Assembly (NCBI RefSeq): GCF_963378095.1
Contig: NZ_OY726397.1
Coordinates: forward strand, 5,022,001-5,086,000
Reading direction: 5' to 3'
DNA: 64,000 nucleotides
Origin: Mycolicibacterium sp. MU0053
GTDB taxonomy: Bacteria > Actinomycetota > Actinomycetes > Mycobacteriales > Mycobacteriaceae
Below, in pieces: positions 16,076-23,872 of the stretch (positions are counted from its first letter, which is position 1; every line of letters begins with the position of its first letter). A model generated the notes under the pieces. It saw only the letters and a list, made by a program, of their open reading frames with translations. It was not told where the DNA came from and did no database searches. Position numbers and translations under genes: made by a program.

Positions 16076-16426
16076 ATGCGGGTGGAGCCGGCCGGATTCG
16101 ATATCGAGGTCCGGCCGGGGGAGACACTGATCCAGGCCGCCTGGCGTGCCGGATACAGCTGGCCCACCCTGTGTTACGCCATGGGGCGCTGCACCGCGTG
16201 TCAATGCGAGGTGCTCGATGGGCTGCACGCCCTCTCGGAGCGAACCGAAGCGGAATCCGCACTCCTCAACAATCTCGACCGCAGGGTTCGGCGGGCCAAT
16301 CCGCGGCGAGTGCGACTGGCCTGTCAGGTCACCGCGACGGCCGACATCAGAGTGCGTAAACCCGGCGTGCAGAAGCAGTGCGCGGACAGCGACGAGAGGA
16401 CTTCGAATTCCGATGTCAGCCAATGA
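16076..16426 (+). CDS. Plant-type [2Fe-2S] ferredoxin
   Basis: A 116-residue protein with cluster ligands Cys33, Cys39, Cys42 and Cys83 (C-x5-C-x2-C...C). A fifth Cys (Cys44) lies next to the motif. The GETLIQAAWRAGYSWP segment is the usual approach to the cluster loop. The start is uncertain: ATG 16076, GTG 16070 and TTG 16046 share the frame, and none has a strong ribosome-binding site, so translation may depend on coupling to the oxygenase gene. The end overlaps the flavoprotein gene by 14 bp. It probably carries electrons to one or both Rieske oxygenases; the reductase is not in the window. Confidence 0.8.
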   Translation: MRVEPAGFDIEVRPGETLIQAAWRAGYSWPTLCYAMGRCTACQCEVLDGLHALSERTEAESALLNNLDRRVRRANPRRVRLACQVTATADIRVRKPGVQKQCADSDERTSNSDVSQ

Positions 16427-18041
16427 TTTCGACGTGATCATCGTCGGTTTCGGCGCCGCCGGTGCGTGCGCGGCGATAGCGGCTGCCGAGAGCGGCGCCC
16501 GGGTGCTCGCGGTGGACCGGGCCATGGGCGGCGGCGCATCCGCGGTCTCCGGTGGCGTGATCTACGCCGGCGGCGGCACACCGCATCAGAAGGCCGCCGG
16601 GTATGACGACACCCCAGAGAACATGTACAACTATCTCAAACAGGAGGTACAGGGCGTCGTCAGCGACGACACCCTGCGCCGATTCTGCGAAGAGAGCGCC
16701 GACCAGCTGGCGTGGCTCGAGGAGCACGGCGCCCGGTTCGAGGGATCGTTGTGCCCCTATAAAACTGCGTACCCGCCCAAGCACTATCTGTACTTCTCGG
16801 GTAATGAAAAGGCGTACCCCTACCGACTGCACGCGGACCCCGCACCGCGCGGTCATCGACAAATCGCCAGCGGGACCAAGTCCGGCCGTGACCTCTGGCG
16901 CAGCCTGCGCGACGCCGCCGTGCGTCTCGGTGTCACATATCTGCCGCGTACCGTCGTGGACGATCTTGTCGTGATCGACGGTCGGGTCCACGGAATCCGC
17001 TGTCGCACTTGGACACAAGGTCACCGCATGGAACAGGCCGTGCACGGCCGGGTCAGCGCCGTGGGCGCCAAGCTCACCAACTGGTTTCCGCCGGGCGGCC
17101 TGGCCATCAGCGAGTGGGGTGACCGGATCTGGCGGCGCCGCGCCCAGTCCTGCACGTACACCGCACCCAGCGTGATCCTTGCCGCCGGCGGGTTCGCCTT
17201 CAACGAGGACATGCTGCATCAGCACGCGCCGGCATATCGGCAGATCCGGCCCCTGGGGACCCGAGGCGACGACGGCGCCGGAATCACGCTGGGAACGGCG
17301 GCCGGCGGCGGCACCGACCTCCTGGACCGCGTCACCGCCTGGCGTTTCTTGTCTCCCCCGTCGGCCATGATCGAAGGGATCACCGTCGGCGCCAATGGAG
17401 AACGGATCATCAACGAGGATCTCTACGGCGCCACCCACACCGAGGCCATGGTCCGCAAGTTCAGCGGCACCGGGTTTCTTGTCCTGGACGCCGATATCTG
17501 GCGACGGGCCCGGGGCCAATTCTGGGGGCAGACGGAATCGATACTCCGATTGCAGACCGCCACGATGTTCACGATCAACTATCGGAAAGCGCGAACGCTG
17601 GACGGTCTTGCCGCCAAGCTGGGTATTGCACCGGCCGGGCTGGCGGCCACCGTCGCGGCCTACAACGAGGCCATCGCCACGAAGAGCACCGACCCGGCGA
17701 ACAAGGCAGCGGAGTACTGCGCACCCATCCTGCGGGCACCGTTCTACGGCTTGGACATCTCGGTGAAGCCATCGCTGACCTTCCCGGTGCCCGGCCTGAC
17801 GCTCGGCGGCTTGAAGGTCGATGGCGCGACCGGACAGGTGCTCACCGACCAGGGCGGCGGGGTCCCCGGCCTTTACGCTGCGGGGCGTACGGCGGTGGGA
17901 ATCTGTTCCAACAGCTACGTCAGTGGTCTGGCGCTGGCCGACTGTGTGTTCTCCGGCAAGCGCGCGGGTGAGCACGCGGCAGCCGCCACGCAGGAGCCGC
18001 CGATCAGCGGTAACTCTCAGTGTTCAGGGTCAGCACCGTGA
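16413..18041 (+). CDS. FAD-dependent oxidoreductase, KstD/fumarate-reductase type
   Basis: A 542-residue flavoprotein with the N-terminal FAD loop VGFGAAGACAAIAAAESGARV, followed by GGGASAVSGGVIYAGGG. The C-terminal FAD-contact region is GLYAAGRTAVGICSNSYVSGLALADCVFSG. This is the layout of 3-ketosteroid dehydrogenases and related succinate-dehydrogenase-like flavoproteins, which introduce a double bond next to a carbonyl. The start is ATG 16413, preceded by GAGAGGA. The 3' end overlaps the convergent metallophosphoesterase gene by 38 bp. Together with the Mce genes this hints at a polycyclic or terpenoid substrate, but that is inference. Confidence 0.82.
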   Translation: MSANDFDVIIVGFGAAGACAAIAAAESGARVLAVDRAMGGGASAVSGGVIYAGGGTPHQKAAGYDDTPENMYNYLKQEVQGVVSDDTLRRFCEESADQLAWLEEHGARFEGSLCPYKTAYPPKHYLYFSGNEKAYPYRLHADPAPRGHRQIASGTKSGRDLWRSLRDAAVRLGVTYLPRTVVDDLVVIDGRVHGIRCRTWTQGHRMEQAVHGRVSAVGAKLTNWFPPGGLAISEWGDRIWRRRAQSCTYTAPSVILAAGGFAFNEDMLHQHAPAYRQIRPLGTRGDDGAGITLGTAAGGGTDLLDRVTAWRFLSPPSAMIEGITVGANGERIINEDLYGATHTEAMVRKFSGTGFLVLDADIWRRARGQFWGQTESILRLQTATMFTINYRKARTLDGLAAKLGIAPAGLAATVAAYNEAIATKSTDPANKAAEYCAPILRAPFYGLDISVKPSLTFPVPGLTLGGLKVDGATGQVLTDQGGGVPGLYAAGRTAVGICSNSYVSGLALADCVFSGKRAGEHAAAATQEPPISGNSQCSGSAP

Positions 18042-19215
18042 TATCCGGTCGCGCGCCGATCCGCACCGGCGGACCCCAGAACCCCGCGCCCCGGGAGACA
18101 TACAACTGAGTGTCGTTGACCGTGGACAGCCCGGCCAGCGACGGCTGCACGGCGGACACGGCGTAGTGGAACGGCCACATCTGGCCGCCGTGTGTGTGCC
18201 CGGAGAGTTGCAGGTCCACTCCGCGGGCAGCGGCCTCCTGGACCAGAACCGGTTGGTGGGCAAGCAGAATCGTCGGTCCGGACGGGTTCACCCCAGCCAG
18301 TGCCCGATCGAAATCCGGTCCGTCGGATTTAATGTCGCCCGCGATGTCGTTGACGCCGGCCAGGTCGAAGCGCGCCGCGCCGCGCCGAATTACGGTGTGC
18401 TCGTTGCGCAGCGGCTGCAGGCCGAGCCGTTCCAACTCGTCCAACCACTCGAAGGTGTCCTCGACGAAGTATTCGTGGTTGCCGGTGACGAAGAACGTGC
18501 CGTCGCGGGAAACAAGGTCCTGGAACGGTTCCGCGGCCGGGCCGAGCTCCGCGACCGTGCCGTCCACGATGTCGCCCACCACCGCCACCAGATCCGGTTC
18601 GGCCTCGTTGATCATTCGCACGATCCGTTCGGTGTGTGTGCGGCCGGCCAGCGGGCCGAGGTGGATGTCGGCGACCACCGCTATCCGATACCCGTTGAAC
18701 ACCGGGTCGAGCCGACGCAACCGGACCGGGACGCGCAGCAGGTCCGGCGGGCCCAGCGCGGTCGACGCACCTACCCCGACCAGACCGACCGACGCCACGC
18801 CGGCGGCCACCGCGCTGGTGCGGGCCAGGAACAGGCGGCGGTTCAAACCCGCCGCGGCTTCGGGCCGAACCGGTTCGGCCGGTTCCGGTGTCGCCGTGGG
18901 TTCCACCGGCGTCGAACGCCCGCGCCTGACCCAGCCGCGCAAGATCAGCCGCACCGGTTCCAGCGCCAGCAGCGTCAAGAACAGGTAGGCCAGCAGCCCG
19001 AACCAGAGATAGCCCGGCCAGGCGAACCACGCTGATTCGGTCAGCTCGATCAGGCGCGGGCCGATCAACGTCGCGGCCAGCAGCACCCCGAGCCCGATCA
19101 GGCCGACCGTGAGCAACCGGCGGGTGCGCCCCGCCGTGGTGGTGTCCTTGACCAGCCGTTTCCACAGGTAAAGGTGCATCAGCCCGAGGATCGCGCACAG
19201 CACAACGATGAACAT
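18004..19215 (-). CDS. Membrane-anchored metallophosphoesterase
   Basis: A 403-residue protein. About four hydrophobic segments fill the first 125 residues or so. A twin-Arg-like stretch (RRLFLARTSAVAAGV) follows, and then a calcineurin-like phosphoesterase domain with all signature motifs: ADIHLG, GDIVDG, GNHEYF and GHTHGG. These motifs bind two metal ions. The layout is like YkuE/YaeI-type enzymes, some of which act on phospholipids such as UDP-sugar lipids; the substrate here is not known. It is a single gene, convergent with the flavoprotein and divergent from the methyltransferase. Confidence 0.85.
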   Translation of the reverse strand: MFIVVLCAILGLMHLYLWKRLVKDTTTAGRTRRLLTVGLIGLGVLLAATLIGPRLIELTESAWFAWPGYLWFGLLAYLFLTLLALEPVRLILRGWVRRGRSTPVEPTATPEPAEPVRPEAAAGLNRRLFLARTSAVAAGVASVGLVGVGASTALGPPDLLRVPVRLRRLDPVFNGYRIAVVADIHLGPLAGRTHTERIVRMINEAEPDLVAVVGDIVDGTVAELGPAAEPFQDLVSRDGTFFVTGNHEYFVEDTFEWLDELERLGLQPLRNEHTVIRRGAARFDLAGVNDIAGDIKSDGPDFDRALAGVNPSGPTILLAHQPVLVQEAAARGVDLQLSGHTHGGQMWPFHYAVSAVQPSLAGLSTVNDTQLYVSRGAGFWGPPVRIGARPDITVLTLNTESYR

Positions 19216-19380
19216 GACTTCCCTTTGCTCGGACAGCGCGAGCCTAGTTGCCGGGTCGACGGGCGCTCGTCCGGGCGGTTTGAAAATAGGGCAAATACCC
19301 CATTGCTCCGGCCCGGACGGGCGCCCACGATAAATGCAACGCCGGTGGCCGATGCCGGCGACTTACCGGGGGACAGTCCG

Positions 19381-20460
19381 ATGACCACACAAGATGCCGC
19401 ACCCGCGGTCGATACCGACAAGCTGATGGCCTTCGTCTTCCGCGCGGTGGAGGAGGCCGGAGCGGCCCTGAACTGCGCGCTGGTCGTGATGGGAGACCGC
19501 CTCGGCTACTACCGCAGCCTGGCCGAGCACGGCGCCAGCACGCCCGCCGAATTGGCCCAACGCACCGGAACCGAGGAGCACTACGCCCGGGAATGGCTCA
19601 ACGCTCAGGCCGCGGGTTCCTTCGTCGCCTACGAACCCGACACCGGTCGCTACCACCTGCCGCCCGAGCAGGCTGTGGCCCTCACGGATGAGACCAGTCC
19701 CGCATTCGTCGGCGGGCTGTTCCAGATCGCCCTTGGCACCGCCAGCGACGCGGCCAGGATCGTCGCCGCCGCGCGCACCGGGGACGGGGTCGCCTGGGGC
19801 GATCACAGCAGCGACGTGCACATCGGATGTGAGCGGTTCTTCCGCCCCACCTACAACGCCCACCTGGTCAGCGAGTGGCTACCGGCACTGGACGGTGTCG
19901 TGTCCAAGTTGGCCGCCGGAGCCGCGGTCGTCGATATCGGGTGTGGACACGGGTCGTCGACAATCCTGATGGCCCAAGTGTTTCCGGCGTCGACATTTCT
20001 CGGAGTGGATTCCCACCGGGAGTCGATCGAGACGGCACGGCAGCGCGCCGCCGAGGCCGCGCCCGCAGCACGGATCAGCTTCCAGGCCACCGATGTGTCG
20101 ACCGTCGACGGTGGACCCTACGACCTGGTCACCATGTTCGACTGCCTGCACGACACGGGCGATCCGGTGGGGGCCGCCCGTCGCATCCGCGAGATCATCG
20201 CCGCGGACGGAACCTGGATGATCGTCGAACCCGCCGCCGGAGACCGCGTCGAGGACAACCTCAACCCGATCGGCCGTGCCTACTACGGGTTCTCCACCTT
20301 GCTGTGCACCCCGGCGTCGTTGGCGCAGCCCGTCGGCCTGGCGCTGGGCACCCAGGCGGGTCCGGCCCGGATCAAGGACGTGGTGACCCAAGCCGGGTTC
20401 ACCCGGTTCCGGTTGGCCGCCAACACCCCGTTCAACAACGTCTTCGAGGTGCGGCCCTAG
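19381..20460 (+). CDS. SAM-dependent methyltransferase with N-terminal winged helix (Rv2258c-like)
   Basis: A 359-residue protein. The first 110 residues or so look like a winged-helix dimerisation domain (GDRLGYYRSLAEHGASTPAELAQRTG, EEHYAREWLNAQAAGSF). A Rossmann methyltransferase domain follows, with motif I VVDIGCGHGSS, the acidic end of strand 2 in LGVDSH, and LVTMFDCLHDTGDP. This matches the Rv2258c class of mycobacterial methyltransferases in length and layout. An in-frame frame extends 200 bp upstream, but the Met at 19381 begins the recognisable domain. The last 4 bp overlap the convergent protease gene. The methyl acceptor is unknown. Confidence 0.82.
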   Translation: MTTQDAAPAVDTDKLMAFVFRAVEEAGAALNCALVVMGDRLGYYRSLAEHGASTPAELAQRTGTEEHYAREWLNAQAAGSFVAYEPDTGRYHLPPEQAVALTDETSPAFVGGLFQIALGTASDAARIVAAARTGDGVAWGDHSSDVHIGCERFFRPTYNAHLVSEWLPALDGVVSKLAAGAAVVDIGCGHGSSTILMAQVFPASTFLGVDSHRESIETARQRAAEAAPAARISFQATDVSTVDGGPYDLVTMFDCLHDTGDPVGAARRIREIIAADGTWMIVEPAAGDRVEDNLNPIGRAYYGFSTLLCTPASLAQPVGLALGTQAGPARIKDVVTQAGFTRFRLAANTPFNNVFEVRP

Positions 20461-21491
20461 CCTTCCCGCGATCCGATCCGCACCGTCAGGTTCACCCGCT
20501 CGCCACCGCGCGCGACGACCATCGGCTGCTCCTGGCCCGGTTGGGTGCGGCGCAGGGCGCCCAACAGGTCCTCCACGTCCTGCACCTGGGTTCCCGCGAG
20601 ATCCACGATCACGTCGCCGGGCCGGGCGCCCGCAACGGCGGCCGGGCTCCCGGCCTCCACGCCGCGTACCAGGGCGCCGCCGCTGACCTGCACGCCGAGG
20701 CGCTCCCGGATGGCCGGCGTGAGCCGGCTGGTGGTGACGCCGAGATACGGGTGGGAGGCCCGGCCGTTGGCGAGCAACTGCTCGGTGACGTCGAGGACGG
20801 TGGCGGTCGGGATCGCGAAGCCCAGCGACACCGCCCCGGCTGCCGGCGGAATGTAGGCCTCGTTGATGCCCACCACCCGCCCGTCGGCGTCGAGCAGCGC
20901 GCCCCCGGAGTTGCCCGGCGAGATCGACGCGTCGGTCTGGATGAGATCCACCAGCGATGCGCTCTCCACGGCGGAACCGGGGATGTTGCGGTTCAGGCCC
21001 GAGATGACGCCCGCGGTGACCGTGTTCTCGAACCCGAGCGGACTGCCGATGGCGATCGCGACATCGCCGGGGCGGGGCAGTTCGCTGCGGTACTCCGGTA
21101 CCGGAAGATTCCGACGCTCGGTCCGCACCACGGCCAGATCGGTCACCGCGTCGGTGGCCAGCACCTGTCCGGGTGAGCTGACGCCGTCGGCGTAGCCGAT
21201 CATGACCTCGCGGGCCCGGCCGACCACGTGCGCGTTCGTGACGATGACGTCGGGTCGCAGGACGACTCCGCTGCCCACCCCGCCCTCGAGTTGCACGGTC
21301 ACCACGCTGGGGCTGACCCGCTCGACGACGTCGGCGAACCCGGTCGTCGACGGCGGATTCGCCGCCGGCGCGGGTGGCGCCGCTGCGGTGGTGGTGGTGG
21401 TCTGGTCGACGTCCAGCTCGGCGGTGGAGGCGCACCCGGACACCGTCAGCAGGACGGCGGCGCCGGCGATGAGCACGTGTTTCCGCTTCAC
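20457..21491 (-). CDS. HtrA/DegP-like serine protease lipoprotein with PDZ domain
   Basis: A 344-residue protein with a lipoprotein signal (TVSGC, Cys20), a Thr/Ala/Pro-rich linker, and a trypsin-like domain with the triad His88 (TNAHVV), Asp118 (VTDLAVV) and Ser195 (SPGNSGGALL). A C-terminal PDZ domain spans about residues 245-335. It is expected to be anchored outside the plasma membrane and to degrade or chaperone misfolded envelope proteins, as mycobacterial PepD/HtrA proteins do. It is smaller than the HtrA paralogues, which have a transmembrane helix in place of a lipobox. All catalytic residues are present. Confidence 0.88.
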   Translation of the reverse strand: MKRKHVLIAGAAVLLTVSGCASTAELDVDQTTTTTAAAPPAPAANPPSTTGFADVVERVSPSVVTVQLEGGVGSGVVLRPDVIVTNAHVVGRAREVMIGYADGVSSPGQVLATDAVTDLAVVRTERRNLPVPEYRSELPRPGDVAIAIGSPLGFENTVTAGVISGLNRNIPGSAVESASLVDLIQTDASISPGNSGGALLDADGRVVGINEAYIPPAAGAVSLGFAIPTATVLDVTEQLLANGRASHPYLGVTTSRLTPAIRERLGVQVSGGALVRGVEAGSPAAVAGARPGDVIVDLAGTQVQDVEDLLGALRRTQPGQEQPMVVARGGERVNLTVRIGSREG

Positions 21492-21551
21492 CCGTCGCAG
21501 GCTACCGGGGCTGCACTGCGAATCCGGTCGAAACTCGGGCTATTCGCACGG

Positions 21552-22271
21552 CTACTTCCAGGCGAATACGGGCTGTTCCAGGTCGGCCACCGGGTCATGA
21601 CGGCCCTCCAGGCACAGCCACCGCAACTGCAACAGCACCGCGCCGGTGGGCGCGTGGATGAGATCGTTGCCCAGCGGGACTTGTACCACCGGGCGCGGGC
21701 TCTCCGGGATCGTGATGAACCGCGGCGAATCCTCGCGGAGCAGATTATGCAGCCCGACCCGGTAGGCGGCCACCACCTCGTCGGGCGCGGGCCGGGGATC
21801 AAGCCGGCCGCCGCCCCAGATCACCACCGGGGTGATGACGTAGCCGGACCGGGTCGGGTAGTCGTCCAGCAAGCCCAGCACCGTGGACTCGGGCAGCCCG
21901 ATGCCCACCTCTTCGTCCAGTTCCCGCAGCGCCGCTTCGGGTACGGTTTCGCCCGGGTCCACCCGCCCGCCGGGAAGCGCCCACTGAGCGGCGTGCGAGG
22001 AAAGTCGGGATGCCCTGCGGCACAGCAGAAAAGACGCCCCGCCGGAGACTCCGACCATGCGGCCGTCCAGACCCATCTCCGGCAGCGGACGACCGGCGTT
22101 CCAATCGTCCACCGGCGCCGGATCCACCCGGTCCTCGCCGATCTCGGAATCGACGATCACGACGGCGACGGCCGCGTGCCGCTTCGTCGGATCGGTCAGG
22201 ACGCGGCGTTCGTGGCGCGCCAGGTGTTCGGAGAACCGCGCCCGCAGCGCATCGTCGTAGCTGATGGTCAC
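21552..22271 (-). CDS. Nudix hydrolase
   Basis: A 239-residue protein with a complete Nudix box: GGRVDPGET...REL-DEEVGI, matching G-x5-E-x7-R-E-U-x-E-E-x-G-U. The N-terminal extension and the position of the box about mid-protein resemble CoA/acyl-CoA diphosphatase-type members (NudL/Nudt7), but I do not see the full CoA-specific motif clearly. It hydrolyses a nucleoside diphosphate linked to some other group. It sits 60 bp downstream of no obvious partner; the next gene on this strand is the HtrA-like protease. Confidence 0.82.
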   Translation of the reverse strand: MTISYDDALRARFSEHLARHERRVLTDPTKRHAAVAVVIVDSEIGEDRVDPAPVDDWNAGRPLPEMGLDGRMVGVSGGASFLLCRRASRLSSHAAQWALPGGRVDPGETVPEAALRELDEEVGIGLPESTVLGLLDDYPTRSGYVITPVVIWGGGRLDPRPAPDEVVAAYRVGLHNLLREDSPRFITIPESPRPVVQVPLGNDLIHAPTGAVLLQLRWLCLEGRHDPVADLEQPVFAWK

Positions 22272-22429
22272 CGCTTGACCATAGGACGGCCCCCCTGCCG
22301 GGTCTCGACACGGTCACGGGTCCGCATCTATCGCGCAGCACAGATCACAACCACCCCATCCATCACTAGCGTCACAGCAGCTAACTGTTGACGTCCTCGC
22401 CGCGTCCCCGTCCCCCGAGAGGTTGTGAC

Positions 22430-23851
22430 ATGTCGCCGCGTCAACGAACCGCGATGGCCACGACGGCCGTGATCGGCCTTTGCGTGGCCATCGGCGTCGC
22501 GCCCGCGGCGGTCGCCGAACCCTGCACCGGCGCTGCCGCCGCCGCCCAACCCCTTCCCGAGCAGGCCGTCCAGATTCCGAGTCCGTCGGCGATCGCACCA
22601 CTTCAGCGCCCGATCGGGCACAAGCCGCCGGGCGCCAACGAGTCGGCGCCGCTGCCCAAGTTGGGTCAGCTTCCGTTGGCGATCCTCAAAGCCCTGGTTC
22701 CCAAGTCCGCGCAGGTGCAGCAGCAGGCGGCGGTGGCGCCGGTCCCCAACCCCCGGGCCAACCAGCAGGCCCCGGCGGCACCCGCGCCGGCGGCCACGCC
22801 ACCGGCATCGGCGGCCGCGCAACCGGTACCGTCCGCTCCCCCGGGCACCTCGATCGTGGGCTGGGTCACCGGGCCCGACAGCCCCAACGACACCATCAAG
22901 CGCTTCGCCATCACCGGAACCGATCTCGGGATCATGTGGGACAACGGCGATCCCGCCAACCGCCAGGTGCTCATGGCCTTCGGCGACACCAACGGCTATT
23001 GCGGCATTCCCGGCAAGCAGTGGCGGTACAACGCGTTGTTCCGCAGTCAGGACGGCTCGTTGTCGAAGACCGTCGCGGTGCCCAACGGCGTTGTCGGCAA
23101 CAGGTATTCGGGCTCACCAGTGTGGCGACCCGGCATCTCCAAGCAGATCATCAACACCATCGGCCGGACGAAGGAAGAGACGGGCATCATCCCGACCTCC
23201 GGCGTCGCCGTCGGCGGACACCAATACCTCAACTTCATGTCGATCCGGAATTGGGACAGCCCGGGGTCGTGGTCCACGAACTACTCCGCGATCGCGGTGT
23301 CCAAGGACAACGGCGAGAACTGGGGCGTGTTCCCGGGCACCATCCGCACCCCCGCGGCGGGACACCAGAACTTCCAGATGGGAGCGTTCCTCAAGCCCGG
23401 GCCGGGTGATCCCTACCTGTACACCTTCGGTACACCCAACGGGCGAAGCGGTTCGGCGTATGTGGCGCGAGTGGCACCCAGCCTGGTGCCGGACCTGGCC
23501 CGTTACGAGTACTGGAATTCCGACAACGGTGCCTGGGTCCCCGGCAACCCGGCGGCCGCGACGCCGGTGATCCCGGGTCCGGTGGGCGAGATGTCGGCGC
23601 AGTACAACACCTATCTCAAGCAGTACCTGGTGCTGTACTGCAACGGAGCCAGCAACGATGTCGTGATGCGGACGGCCCCGGCGCCGCAGGGCCCGTGGAG
23701 CCCCGAGCATCGGCTGGCGTCGTCGGCGGAGATCCCCGGCGGCATCTACGCCCCACTGCTGCATCCGTGGTCCACCGGCAAGGAGTTGTACTACAACCTG
23801 TCGCTGTGGTCGGCCTACAACGTGATGTTGATGCGCACCGTCCTGCCCTAG
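22430..23851 (+). CDS. Secreted DUF4185 protein, possible arabinan-degrading glycosidase
   Basis: A 473-residue protein with a Sec signal peptide (about residues 1-29, APAAVA before EP), a Pro/Ala-rich linker to about residue 135, and a DUF4185 beta-propeller-like domain. That domain contains GTDLGIMWDNGDP, LMAFGDTNGYCG, NRYSGSPVW and a C-terminal YNLSLWSAYNVMLMRT. The Asp residues in GTDLG and FGDT lie where catalytic acids of the family are expected. From memory, DUF4185 proteins of mycobacteria were recently linked to endo-D-arabinan hydrolysis (family GH183); I apply this by family only. The start is ATG 22430, with GAGAGG before it. It would act in the cell wall or outside the cell. Confidence 0.75.
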   Translation: MSPRQRTAMATTAVIGLCVAIGVAPAAVAEPCTGAAAAAQPLPEQAVQIPSPSAIAPLQRPIGHKPPGANESAPLPKLGQLPLAILKALVPKSAQVQQQAAVAPVPNPRANQQAPAAPAPAATPPASAAAQPVPSAPPGTSIVGWVTGPDSPNDTIKRFAITGTDLGIMWDNGDPANRQVLMAFGDTNGYCGIPGKQWRYNALFRSQDGSLSKTVAVPNGVVGNRYSGSPVWRPGISKQIINTIGRTKEETGIIPTSGVAVGGHQYLNFMSIRNWDSPGSWSTNYSAIAVSKDNGENWGVFPGTIRTPAAGHQNFQMGAFLKPGPGDPYLYTFGTPNGRSGSAYVARVAPSLVPDLARYEYWNSDNGAWVPGNPAAATPVIPGPVGEMSAQYNTYLKQYLVLYCNGASNDVVMRTAPAPQGPWSPEHRLASSAEIPGGIYAPLLHPWSTGKELYYNLSLWSAYNVMLMRTVLP

Positions 23852-23872
23852 TCAGGCAGGCTGGGGGTCAAC

